Origin: Diadophis punctatus similis | Taxonomy: Eukaryota; Chordata; Lepidosauria; Squamata; Dipsadidae | Length of the DNA stretch: 64,000 nucleotides | Reading direction: 5' to 3' | Assembly: GCA_023053685.1 (NCBI GenBank) | Contig: JALIGW010000010.1 | Location: 9,155,012 to 9,219,011, forward strand | In this document: positions 45,187 to 55,275 of the stretch, piece after piece | Position numbering within the stretch: position 1 is the first letter of the stretch | Layout: each line of letters starts with the position of its first letter | Made by a program: the position numbers and the translations under genes | Notes under the pieces: generated by a model | The model's input: the letters and a program-made list of their open reading frames with translations, nothing else | Databases searched by the model: none | What the model was told of the DNA's origin: nothing

Positions 45187-45936
45187 GGTGTGGTAATTAC
45201 AGAGGCTGGCTGGAAAATTGAGAGACTGGCCTGAATGCCTCCTTGTCTACCACTTCAAGGAGGACCTGGACCTGGACCTCAGACAAGAGTGTGGCATCAG
45301 GGGAGTCCCAGAGCGCATACAAGCCTGGTACAATACAGCCGTGGCCATGGACTTGGAGATCCACCCCCATCGAAAACTGACTGCAGAAAAGCCGGCAAAA
45401 AGAACTTTGGGTCACCGAACTCTGGTCAAGCCAGCTGATGCGCTGCAACCCATTCCGTCCAAGATGATCAAATGCTATCAAGGTGGCCAGCATGGGCACA
45501 GGGTGCCAGAGTGCTTGGCCCCTGTCCCAGTCCCTCAAGTCCGGACCCCCTCTGCATCCCGGGGAAGAAGAACCCCAAGAAAGCTGCCGGACAAGGGGAG
45601 GACTGCCAAACAGGCTGTTGAGGTTCCACTCCTTCCAGCTGGGAAGGAGGAAACTCCAGCCAAAGAAACCTCTCTGGGCTCCGCCAAAGGGAGCAGCGGT
45701 GATGATGACCCGATGGTAAGTAAATCCATCCACCCCTTCACTATCAAAACCTGGATTGTAGTTCCAGAAACGGGAGCCCAAGGGGAGGTCGAGGTCATCA
45801 TAGACACTGGCTGCATCAGATGTTTGATCCGCCTCCCCATTGTCCAACAGCTAGGGATAGGCACGAAATCCCTAGGTGCCCCATCTGTTTTGAGCAAGTC
45901 GATGGGATGCTGATAGGCAGGGGCCCTGCCACCCTG
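45187..45936 (+). pseudogene. Gypsy-C gag C-terminus and protease start
   Basis: Continues gag after the inserted LTR: DWPECLLVYHFKEDLD, GVPERIQAWYNTAV. The zinc knuckle is damaged: CYQGGQHGHRVPEC has Gly where the second Cys belongs. The protease follows in the same frame with EVIIDTGCIRCLIRLP, an intact D-T-G triad. The frame ends near 45913, and the match is cut by the LTR insertion at 45942, whose target gtcac is at 45937-45941. Confidence 0.82.
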
Positions 45937-45941
45937 GTCAC

Positions 45942-46553
45942 TGTTCTGACCTAGGCTTCCTGGTCAATAATACAGCACAAACGGCATCCCAAAAACCACT
46001 TTTATTTTATCGGCTGGTAATTATTTTCATTCCCAGCCATAATAAGTCCCAAACAATGATAACAAGTCCGACAACAGTCTTTCGGGTAAAGGCAGATAAG
46101 CACATGAACCTTGATCTTCCTTGATAAGCTGCCAAAGACCAATTAGCAAGAAACTTGGCAAGGCCAAACAGAAAACACAGAGTCTGAGCTAGAATGACAC
46201 GAGTTGAATGAAGTTGCTTCCTGTGAGGAGCCCTCCCTTGTGCTCCACTTAAATAGCCTATGGGAGGGGCCAATTATCTCCAAGCCTTACTCCCAAGTAG
46301 TCCTTCTCTGTTCTTGCCTTCTGGCAGCTCTGCGAATGCTTGCATTGAGAACAGGCTCTCCTGTTCCTCTGCCTCGCTCATGTCAGCCTCTGGAGGCTCT
46401 GGAGTCGGGACAGACCTCCCAAATGGCCCGGGCTGGATCCCTGCCTCTCGCACTGAGCCTTCTCCAGACTCCAGGTCTGGCCCATGTTCCTCCCCAGCCT
46501 CCTCGCTGTCCAACTGTGCCGCCAGCTGCGCAGGCCTCTGGCAGACCACAACA
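45942..46553 (-). repeat. Second solo LTR inserted in Gypsy-C pol
   Basis: 612 bp, from tgttctgacc to accacaaca on the plus strand, flanked by gtcac (45937-45941 and 46554-46558). An antisense polyadenylation signal near 45993 and a TATA-like tatttaag (minus) near 46255 indicate minus orientation. The long open frames at 46204-46680 fall inside it and have no known motif. Confidence 0.82.
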
Positions 46554-46558
46554 GTCAC

Positions 46559-47778
46559 AAAACTAGTCAGACTAGAGATGGGCTGCCACCGTGAGCTCAT
46601 CTGGTTCATCATAGTTCCAAAAATGACAGAGTCAATCATATTGGGCCTCACTTGATTAGACAAATGGGGACCGACCATCACGTGGGAAGACAGCTACCAA
46701 AAGCTAAGAATAGGCATTGGCCCGCTGCCACCGATCCAACCAGATAGCTGCAAAAAAGCTGCAGGCCCCAGTAAGCGAGAGACTGCAGCTCCTGCCATAG
46801 ACAAACCTCCAGGCAGCCCACATGTGCCAAGGGAATACCGAGACCTGTCAGAGGCCTGTAGCGAGCAAGATTGCAACTTCCTCCCCCCTCACAGGCCAAC
46901 GGATTGTGTTATTGAGTTTGTGCTGGGAGCAAAGCTGCCTAGACCAAAGATGTATTCCATGACTCCAAAAGAGATGGCCAAGTTAAGAAAATACATTGAT
47001 GCCAACTTAGTGTGGGGCTTTATCCAGCCCGTTGTCCCAGGTGGCAGCCCCCATCCTATTTAAAGAGAAAAAGATGGGGGTATGAGGCTTTGCGTGGATT
47101 TTTGCGGAATTAATGACGTGTGCATGAACACCTACCCCCTACCCCTAATGAAGGACATGCTAAGCCACTTAGCCAAGGGCAAGGTGTTCACCACTTGAGA
47201 GAGACCTATTACCACATATGGATTAAAGAGAGGGATGAATGGAAGACCACTTTTAACTGCCTGCTTGGCAGCTTCCAATTTAAAGTAATGCCATTTGGCC
47301 TGCAAGGGCCCCCCGCAGTCTTCATGCAGCTGATAAATGAAGTGCTACATGAGCACCTATACAAAGGGGTCCTAGTTTACCTAGACGACATTCTCATATT
47401 CAGTGAGAAGAGCACGTAAAACTAGTGCAGCAGGTACTGAAGAAACTCGTAGCAGCAAAACTTTACGCAAAGCTGTCAAAATGTGAATTCCATAAAACCT
47501 CCCTAGATTACCTAGGCTACCAAGTATCAAGCGGAGGAGTGGAGATGGACACAGGAAAAGTGAGAGCAGTGCTAGACTGGCAGCCCCCATGCACCCACAA
47601 ACAGCTTCAAAGCTTCCTGGGTTTTGCAAATTTCTATAGACAATTCATCCCAGCATTCGCAGAAGTCGCTCTGCCCCTAACAGAACTATTAAAAACAGGG
47701 GGCCCTCCCACGATGCCTCGACCGTCCCAACTGCTTGCCTGGTCAATGGACTGCCAAAGGACATTTGAAAAATTAAAG
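46559..47778 (+). pseudogene. Gypsy-C protease end and reverse transcriptase
   Basis: RT with frame changes: PREYRDLSEACSEQDCNFLPPHRPTDCVIEF, GAKLPRPKMYSMTPKEM, LCVDFCGINDVCMNTYPLPLM, FNCLLGSFQFKVMPFGLQGPPAVFMQ, catalytic VYLDDILIFSE and LGYQVSSGGVEMDTGKV. Breaks are near 47045, 47200 and 47415. It stops at FEKLK, where L1-c is inserted, and RT/RNase H resumes at 51025. Confidence 0.88.
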
Positions 47779-47799
47779 TGGATATAGGATATAACATCT

Positions 47800-48123
47800 A
47801 AAGGATATAGAAGCATTTGGAAAAGTGGCAGGACTTAAAATAAACAAAGACAAAACGAAAAATTTGACCAAGAACTGCACCCAAAATCAGATAAAAGAAT
47901 TAACAGAAAAAACAGGCCTGCAGACAACAACAAAAATTAAATATTTAGGAATCTGGATCACAGCTAGATATTCATCTCTTAAAGAAGATAATTACACCAA
48001 ACTACTACATAAAATGAAACAGGATTTGGATAGATGGGGAAAGATGCAGCTATCATTTACAGGGAAAATTGCCGTTATAAAAATGAATATCTTACCTAGA
48101 TGGCTATATATATTCCAAACATC
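47800..48123 (+). pseudogene. L1-c ORF2, RT thumb fragment
   Basis: VAGLKINKDKTKNLTKNCT, then TKIKYLGIWITARYSSLKEDNY and LSFTGKIAVIKMNILPRWLYIFQT match the region just after FADD in L1 RT. The ORF is cut by the L2 insertion and resumes at about 49600. Confidence 0.85.
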
Positions 48124-49561
48124 TGGACCATCTAGACTCCTATCAGTCGGGTTTCAGGCACGGCTTCAGTACAGAAACTGCCTTGGTCGCCCTGATGGAT
48201 GACCTCTGGTGAGCCCGGGATGGTGGAAATTCCTCCATCCTGGTGCTACTTGACCTCTCAGCGGCTTTTGATACCATCGACCATGGTATCCTTCTGCGTC
48301 ATCTCGGTGAGTTGGGAGTGGGAGGCACCGTTTTGCAGTGGTTCTCCTCTTATCTCACCAATAGGACGCAGTCGGTGTTAACAGGAGGGCAGAGATCGTC
48401 CCCCAGGCCCCTGTTATGCGGGGTGCCTCAGAATTCGGTCCTCTCACCCATCTTGTTCAACATCTACATGAAACCGCTGGGGGAGATCATCCGGAGACAT
48501 GGGGTGAGTTTCCATCAGTACGCTGACAACACCCAGCTGTACATCACCACCCCGTCTCAATTCAGTGAGGCAGCTGGTGTAATGTGCCGATGCCTGGATG
48601 ACGTTAGGACCTGGATGGGGAGAAACAGACTCAGACTCAACCCCGACAAGACTGAGTGCCTTTGGATACTGCCTCCTAAGGACCAAGACAACGGTCCCTC
48701 CTTGGTTCTGGAGGGAGTGAAATTAACTCCCTCGGAACAGGTCCGCAATTTGGGGGTCCTCCTAGATCCACAGCTAAAATTAGAGCAACACCTTACAGCT
48801 GTGGCTAGGGGGGCCTATGCACAGGTACGCCTGGTGCACCAATTGCGCCCATACTTGGAGAAGGAGGCTCTACTCACGTTCACTCATGCCCTTGTCACCT
48901 CTCGTTTGGACTTCTGCAATGCGCTCTACATGGGGCTACCCTTGAAGAGTATTCGGAGACTTCAGTTAGTGCAAAATGCGGCTGTGCGTGCTGTGGTGGG
49001 TGTGCCAAGGTACACCCACATTACACCTATACTCCGCCAGCTGCATTGGCTGTCCATCGGTCTCCGGGTACAATTCAAGGTGTTGATCATCATCTTTAAA
49101 GCCCTACATGGCCTAGGACCAGGTTACCTTCGGGACCGCATTCTGCCTCACACTTCCCTTCGACCGGTTAGGGCCCACAGAGTGGGCCTCCTCCAGGTCC
49201 CGTCAGCCAAACAATGCCGGTTGGCGGGCCCTAGGGGAGGGCCTTCTCTGTGGGGGGCCCCGCGCTCTGGAACCAACTTCCCCCAGAGACCCGGACCATC
49301 CCCACCCTGCTGGCCTTCCGGAAAGCCGTCAAGACATGGCTCTTCCTGCAGGCAGGGGGGGAAAGACTAAATCCATCTGAATTCCCCCCTTGGTATGGCT
49401 GATTGTGAACATTTTTTAACTTTTGTATATTTTCTTAATTGTTGTTTTTAAATTGCTGTTTATTATTGATGTTCTTATAAAATTGTTGTATGCTGCCCTG
49501 AGTCCCTCGGGAGTAGGGCGGCATAGAAGAACAAATAATAAATAAATAAATAAATAAATAA
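48124..49561 (+). mobile_element. L2-type LINE, 5'-truncated, in L1-c
   Basis: Begins inside RT and ends with the squamate L2 3' signature: a gagtccctcgggagtagggcggcatag hairpin-like stretch (about 49500-49527), then (AAAT)n at 49535-49560. It was inserted after L1-c was already in place. Confidence 0.85.
48140..49370 (+). pseudogene. L2 ORF2: reverse transcriptase and C-terminus
   Basis: Nearly continuous from 48243: MLLDLSAAFDTIDHGILL, GVPQNSVLSPILFNIYM (usually PQGSVL), and YADNTQLYI where the catalytic pair is normally ADD, so one Asp is Asn. Then LNPDKTECLWI, LGVLLDPQL, RLDFCNALYMGLP, LQLVQNAAVRAV and LHWLSIGLRVQFKVL. A frameshift upstream of 48243 and another near 49240 break it. The altered ADN site would inactivate the RT. 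Confidence 0.85.
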
Positions 49562-49599
49562 TAAACAGCACCCATAAAATTAGACAAAATTTTTTCGGA

Positions 49600-50850
49600 T
49601 AAATAAAAAAAACAATATCTAAATTTATATGGTCTGGGGAAAAACTGAGAATAAAATTCAAAGTGTTACAAGATAGTAGACTCAGAGGAGGTTTTGGACT
49701 TCCTGACCTGGAGATGTACCACCAATCAGCAATTTTACTCTGGATAAAGGATTGGATTGTCTTAAAAAACCATAGAATATTAACATTAGAGGGTCACAAC
49801 ATTCAGGAAGATTGGCACGCCCATTTATGGGGGGGGGAAAAGAATACCAAGCATTCATACTTCCAAACACATGCGATAAGAGCCGTATTATTAAATACCT
49901 GGAGGAAAATTAAAAATAAATACTACATTGAGATACCCCGTTGGTTATCCATAATGGAAGCCATGATCCACCCCAATACATTGGAAAGATCGAAAATGAG
50001 AAACTACGATGAACTATTGGACAACAATGGTAACTTAAAGTCTAGGGAAAAATTAAAGGAGGAAGGAATGGCCACAGATTGGTGGCCATATCTTCAAATA
50101 CAAAATAGATATAAAAAGGACATGGAGGAATTTTGGATAAATAAACAACAAAATACAATAGATAAAATATTACTGGGATCTGAAAATAAATTTATAACTA
50201 AAATGTACAATTACCTACTACAATTCGATAAATTTGAAGAAACAGTTAAAGAAAATATGATTGCATGGATGAAAAACTTCGGCTATACTATCCAATTAGA
50301 CGATTGGGAAAAATTATGGAAGATTAATTATAAACTAACTCTATCAACATCATACAAAGAAAATCTACATAAAATGTTCTATTGCTGGCATCTAGCTCCG
50401 GCTAGAATTGCCAAAATATATGCTAATATGAACCCAAGATGCTGGAAATGTAAACAAGTATATGGCACATATTACCACGTGTGGTGGTCTTGCCCGACAG
50501 CAAGAGGATACTGGAGCATGATTACGACATGGTTACAAGAAATGATAGATGCCAAAATGGAATTTAAACCTGAAACATTCTTATTGGGTATTATTAGAGG
50601 GCAACAGACGAAAGAAAGCTAGTATTTGATAATACATGTCCTAACTGCTGCCAGAATAACTTACGCCCAAACATGGAAAGATGAAAAAACCCCAACGGAG
50701 AATATGATACTAAAAAAAATAATGGATTGTGCAGAAATGTCAAAATTAACGTTAGAATTGCAAAATCGAGAAGAGAAAGAATTTTACGCAGTGTGGGATA
50801 AATTTTACAACTGGTTAGAAATAAGAAAGAATAAGAAAATCTCTGAATGA
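49600..50850 (+). pseudogene. L1-c ORF2, C-terminal part
   Basis: RGGFGLPDLEMYHQSAIL, WLSIMEAMIHPNTLERSK, MFYCWHLAPARIAKIY and the C-terminal zinc knuckle CWKCKQVYGTYYHVWWSC. A TAG at 50620-50622 interrupts the end, which continues in frame through LTAARITYAQTWK to 50850. The role in active L1s is RNA binding during target-primed reverse transcription. Confidence 0.88.
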
Positions 50851-51024
50851 ATGTAAATGTAAATATTATATATAGAATTATATAGAATAATATGTATGTA
50901 GACTAACTTTAAACCAATGTCACAGGAATGAAAAACGTAAAGGTATATGTATGTTTTGTATTTAATGTTTTAAAAACTCAATAAAAATGTATATATATAT
51001 ATATATATAAAAGAAAAATTAAAG

Positions 51025-52433
51025 CGGCTCCTTGCAGAGGAGCCGATCCTTCAACACCCTGACCCAGAAAGACAATTCATAGTCCAGGCTGATGCTAGCA
51101 ACGTGGCAGTGGCAGCCGTACTCCTACAAAAGAACCCACAAGGCCAACTCCTGCCCTGCGCATATGTGTCCAAAAAACTCACTGACACCAAGAAAAGGTG
51201 GGCAATTTGGGTGAAGGAAGCCTACACAGTCCACTGGGCCCTCCTCTCTTGGAGACATTTTCTTGAAGTGGGTAAAGTGCCTTTCGAGGTTTGGACTGAT
51301 CATAAAAACCTTGAAGCTTTAAAAAAACCCAGAAAACTCTCTCCCAAACAAATTCATTGGGCCCAATACTTGAGATGTTTTAACTTTGAACTAAAATACA
51401 TCCCAAGGGGGAAGAACCTACTAGCTGATGCATTATTGCAAAAACCAGAGTTTGATAGTCAGAGGGAAGAAGTTGTTTATGCCATCATCCCTGCCTCACA
51501 ACAAGTGGCACAAGTCACCACTAGGGGCCAAGCCAGATGCCAGCCTGATCCCGTATGGGACAAACTGACAGCCGCATTAAAAGCAGCACTCCCAGCTGAC
51601 CAATGGCTCACAGATAACAAAGATATCTTGACCATGAGAGATGGACTGGCTTGGAAAGGATCCAAGCTGTATGTCCCCCTCAGTTTAAGACTGGAAATCT
51701 TGCAGCACAGCCATGACTCATGACTGGCAGGCCATTTTGGGTTCCTAAAAACACTACCCCTAGCCAGGAGATAGTTTTAGTGGCCAAAGATGAAATCCGA
51801 TGTGGAAGACTACGTAAAAAGCTGTGCCAGCTGCACAGCCATGAAAATGAGGCAGGGAAACCCCCTGGACTCCTCCAACAAGTGGCTAGCCCCAGTCAAC
51901 CCTGGGAGGAGATCGCAATGGACTTTATAGTTGAACTTCCAGAAAGTGGAGGAAATACAGTGATTTGGACAGTGATCAACTTGTTTTCCAAGCAGGCCCT
52001 CTGATTACCCTCAGCGAAGAAACTGGCAAAGTTGTTCATCAAGCATATTTACCAGCTGCATGGAATGCCCCGCTGGGTAATCTCAGATAGAGGCGTCCAG
52101 TTCACCACTAAGTTTTGGAGGGAGTTCCTGAAGTCGACCGGGTCCACAAAGGACTAAGCTCAGCTTTCCATCCAAGCATAAACAGAGCTGCGGGACAGAC
52201 GAATGCAGTGGTGGAACAATATATACATTGTTATGTGGATTATCAACAAGAGAATTGGGCAGACCTGCTACCTTTTGCGGAGGTTGCTTACAACAATGCT
52301 GTGCATAGCAGCACCGGCATGACCCCCTCCCAAGTCAAAAGCAGCATGGAATTTGTCCCCATGCCTGAGTTACCTAGACAACCCCTCTCCTCCATGACTC
52401 TGGCTGAATGGATGGATTCATTGAAGGAGGGAT
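51025..52433 (+). pseudogene. Gypsy-C RNase H and integrase
   Basis: RNase H: FIVQADASNVAVAAVLLQ, LLSWRHFLEVGKVPFEVWTDH and YIPRGKNLLADALL. Integrase: KLYVPLSLRLEILQHSHDS, a stop at 51721, a damaged HHCC region (CASCTAMKMRQGK in another frame), catalytic MDFIVELPESGGN and ISDRGVQFTTKFW, then QTNAVVEQYIHCYVDYQQENWADLLPFAEVAYNNAVHSSTGMTP. Several frame changes are present. It joins directly to LTR sequence after LKEGWE near 52433. Confidence 0.87.
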
Positions 52434-52597
52434 GGGAAACTGGGAGGGGGGGTTGCATGGAGTTGCAGAGATATCTAGCCATAATAACATTCCTCAGAGA
52501 GTCAAGGACATTTGGCCTGCACCTGGAGTGGCATGACTGGGAGGCACCTCCAGTTGGGACGGTGCATTGATTGGACCATGTGATGGACGTGGGTGCA
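52434..52597 (+). repeat. Partial Gypsy-C 3' LTR
   Basis: Matches 38168-38332 of the 5' LTR. The left join sits in gggaaactgggagg, shared by pol and LTR. The right side is cut by a hAT-like fragment. Confidence 0.8.
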
Positions 52598-52598
52598 G

Positions 52599-52665
52599 GG
52601 CAGAGGTGGGTTCCTTCCGGTTCAGACCAGTTTGCCTGAACCGGTAGCAACCCGCTGGTGATGTA
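52599..52665 (+). mobile_element. hAT-like element fragment
   Basis: cagaggtgggttccttccgg begins like the terminal repeat of the hAT-like family at 11565. Only the left end is present. Confidence 0.5.
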
Positions 52666-53150
52666 ACACTATTACAGGAGGCCAGAAAGAAACTGGAGTC
52701 AAGATGCAAGATTCAGGATACAAACTGGAAGCTGGAGTCAGGATGCAAGGTTCAAGATACAAACTATGATTCAGGATACAAACTGGAAACTGGAGTCAAG
52801 ATGCAAGGTTCAAGATGCAAACTATGATTCAGGATACAAACTGGAACTTGACTGTGATCAGACAGGTCTCTTTTTCAAGCATTGTTCTGTGCAACTTTCC
52901 AGTTGCAGCAACTCTTCTTAAGACCTAAGGGTGTGGTGGCCAATTAGCCCCAGGTGGCCAATTAGCCCCGAGCAGACCTCATCTGGAGTAGACCTTTCTG
53001 CATCTCGGCAGCTAGACCTTTCTGCCTCTCGGCAGCTCAGCATTGCTCTGGCATTCAGGAAAGGAGGGGCTACTCCTTTCCTATCACTGCCATGAGGCAC
53101 TGAAGGCTCCAAAAGCTCTGACTGCACAGGCTGCTAGCCAGGCCACAACA
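52666..53150 (-). repeat. LTR remnant with internal minisatellite
   Basis: Resembles the minus-oriented LTR at 45942-46553 in its right half: a TATA-like cttaagacctaa, ggtggccaattagcccc, and the terminus ggccacaaca. No target duplication is visible. The left end is uncertain. Confidence 0.4.
52688..52845. repeat. 58-bp minisatellite
   Basis: About 2.5 copies of a 58-bp unit starting aaactggaagctggagtca and ending gattcaggatac. Subunits share the themes aagatgcaaggttcaagat and tcaggatacaaactgg. Confidence 0.85.
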
Positions 53151-54422
53151 CTTCTGGCTTGGGTGGGAGGAAAACTATATGTACCTGCATCCAAATGACT
53201 GGATCTTATGAAAAAATGCCATGATTCCAAAATTGCAGGCCATTTTGGTTTTGTAAAAACCCTGCACCTTATCAAGAGCCACTCAAAAAGGACATTGAAA
53301 GCTACGTGGCCAGCTGCCCTGTTTACGCTGCAGCCAAAAAACGACAGAGAAAATGCCCCGGTCTACTACAAACCATAGCAGAGCCTTCAGCACCCTGGAC
53401 AGAGATCTCTATGGACTTTATTGTGGAACTCCCCGAAAATGGGGGAAATACTGTAATCTGGGTTGTAATGGATTTATTTTCCAAACAGGTGCATTTTATC
53501 CCGTGCCAGAAAATTCCAATTTCCAGAGCCCTGGCAAAAATGTTCCTGGTACACATCTACTGCCTCCACGGAGCCCCAAAAAGAATAATTTCAGACAAGG
53601 GAGTCCAGTTCACTTCTGGCGGGTGTTTTTGGACTTATTAGGCTCCTCCCAGGGCCTTAGCGCTCCCCCCCAGACAAATGCATCTACAGAGAGAGCCAAC
53701 AGCGTATTAGAACAATATTTAAGATGCTTTATTAATTATCAACAGGACAACTGGACAGACCTCCTGCCATTTGCTGAAGTAGTATACAACAACTCAGGAC
53801 ACACCAGCACAGTTTACCCCTTTTCAAGTGGCCATGGGCCAGCAATTCAACCCCATGCCTGAACTCAGAGGACCCCAAAATCCCCTCCCTTAAGGAGTGG
53901 ATTGACAACTTACAAAAGACATGGCCAGTTGTCAGAGTGGCCCTACAAGAGGCTAGGGCAGCTTTCAAGGCCCAAGCAAACAAAAAGAGGACTGAACCAA
54001 AACCGTTCAAAGTGGGAGACAAAGTCTACCTCTCTAAAAAATGTTTACAGTCACTGCAACCCTCAAAGAAACTAGGACCAAAGTTCATAGGCCCTTTCCC
54101 CATCACAAGGATTATAAATCCAGTCACTGTGGAACTACTCTTACCCAAAACACTTAGACAGGTTCACCCCATTTTTCAATGTAGCCCATTAAAACCAGAG
54201 ATGACCTCCACCCTCAGACCACCTGTACCCACATCCCCAATCCCTATTATGATGGAAGGCAAACAACACTTTGAAATCAAAGAAATTCTTGATTCACGCA
54301 TACACCATGGATCCACCCAGTACCTAGTGGCATGGAAACACCTCCCAACCTCCCAAAATGAATGGGTGGTCAAAAGACATGTTAAGGCTGTTAAGGAAAT
54401 TTCACGTGAAAAACTCATCTAA
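53151..54422 (+). pseudogene. Gypsy-D integrase with chromodomain
   Basis: The 5' part of the element is missing. Integrase: LYVPAS, a damaged zinc region (CPVYAAAKKRQRKC), MDFIVELPENGGNTVIWVVMDLFSKQ, ISDKGVQFTS and DNWTDLLPFAEV. Frame changes occur near 53630 and 53900. The last frame (53937-54422) is open: KVGDKVYLSKK, the GPY/F-like LGPKFIGPFPITRI, then a chromodomain (FEIKEILDSRIHHGSTQYLVAWKHLP, EWVVKRHV). The chromodomain identifies a chromovirus; such domains steer integration to chromatin marks. Confidence 0.88.
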
Positions 54423-54475
54423 ACCCTTCTAATTACTCATTATATTTTCTATTTTCCAGGTGGACTATCCTTTTT

Positions 54476-54928
54476 TCTAAGGAGGGCAATATGTCAGATC
54501 TGTGAATCTGCCATTCTTCGAGGGAAGAGGGGGGGCCCCATACTTCCTTTAGATTTTTCCACCCTTCTTTACTATCTATCCTATACCATGTAATTAATCG
54601 CTTTATAACTTCTAGCCTGGCACCTAGAGGCCAGAAACTTTTTCACCTTTCAGGGAATGGATAGGGAGAGAAAGCCATGTGGATTGCATCATTCAGGAAG
54701 AGAGCCTGAGAAAGTCTGTTTGTCACTTTCACACCTGCAGATTGGCGGAATCCACATTGGATGGTTGGGAGGGGATTCCAACTTCTTTTATTCCTGTTGT
54801 ATTGCCCTAAGGACCCCAGACCCTGCTTTGCTTTTGCTTTCATCTTTCTCAATAAAAGCTTCCTTTTGAAATGCAAAGTTTCAAGAGTCTTCACTTCTTT
54901 GATTAAGGGGGAGTAGCTGGTCCTTACA
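54476..54928 (+). repeat. Gypsy-D polypurine tract and 3' LTR
   Basis: The purine-rich ctaaggagggcaata (54476-54490) precedes an LTR from tgtcagatctg (54492) to ggtccttaca (54928), 437 bp, with AATAAA at 54851-54856. The sequence differs from the Gypsy-C LTR apart from the tgtcag start. Confidence 0.8.
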
Positions 54929-55275
54929 ATTTGCTTGTTGAAATATATGTTTCCAGATAAACACAAAAATATGTTTTTGAGAGTCAGAAAAGCAGGCTGT
55001 AGCTTAAAAGGATGTTTTTTCTCCCTACATTTAAGGTGTTGATTCTAAAATCTCATCAAAATGAAATGTTATTAGGGTTTATTGATTTCAAAAATTATCA
55101 AACAAGGTTTCCATTTAGTAAAGTACTGTGGTAACCAGAGGTCAATGCAATCAAATGGAAGATTATGTTACTCATTAAATTTAAGGCTGACATGTAGTTT
55201 TTCTTGGTGGCATTAAGTAAAATGACATGTCCAGTAGGTTCTTCCCAGTAGTAACTGGGAAGAATGTTTTCAGAA
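54929..55275. other. Short intergenic sequence
   Basis: AT-rich. No gene or repeat recognised. Confidence 0.45.

Larger units (their letters stand above)
47779..51012 (+). mobile_element. L1-c: 5'-truncated L1 carrying an L2
   Basis: Flanked by the 12-bp duplication gaaaaattaaag (47767-47778 and 51013-51024). It starts inside ORF2 RT and ends with aataaaaatg, (TA)n and an A-rich tail. It lacks the G-rich tract of L1-b, so it is a different L1 lineage. An L2 element (48124-49561) sits within it. Confidence 0.9.
38110..52597 (+). mobile_element. Gypsy-C: chromovirus-like element with nested insertions
   Basis: One Ty3/Gypsy element scattered over 14.5 kb. Its parts are the 5' LTR (38110-38504), gag (38600-39795, continuing 45187-45936), RT (46559-47778), RNase H and integrase (51025-52433) and part of the 3' LTR (52434-52597). 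Three insertions, each with a target duplication from Gypsy-C itself, separate the parts: 39801-45181, 45942-46553 and 47779-51012. Without them the element is about 5.2 kb, a normal size. The integrase C-terminus, any chromodomain and the start of the 3' LTR are deleted. Confidence 0.88.

Noticed and set aside
46204..46681. Overlapping ORFs of 120-135 codons
   Set aside because: They lie inside the minus-oriented solo LTR (45942-46553) in several frames on both strands, without known motifs.
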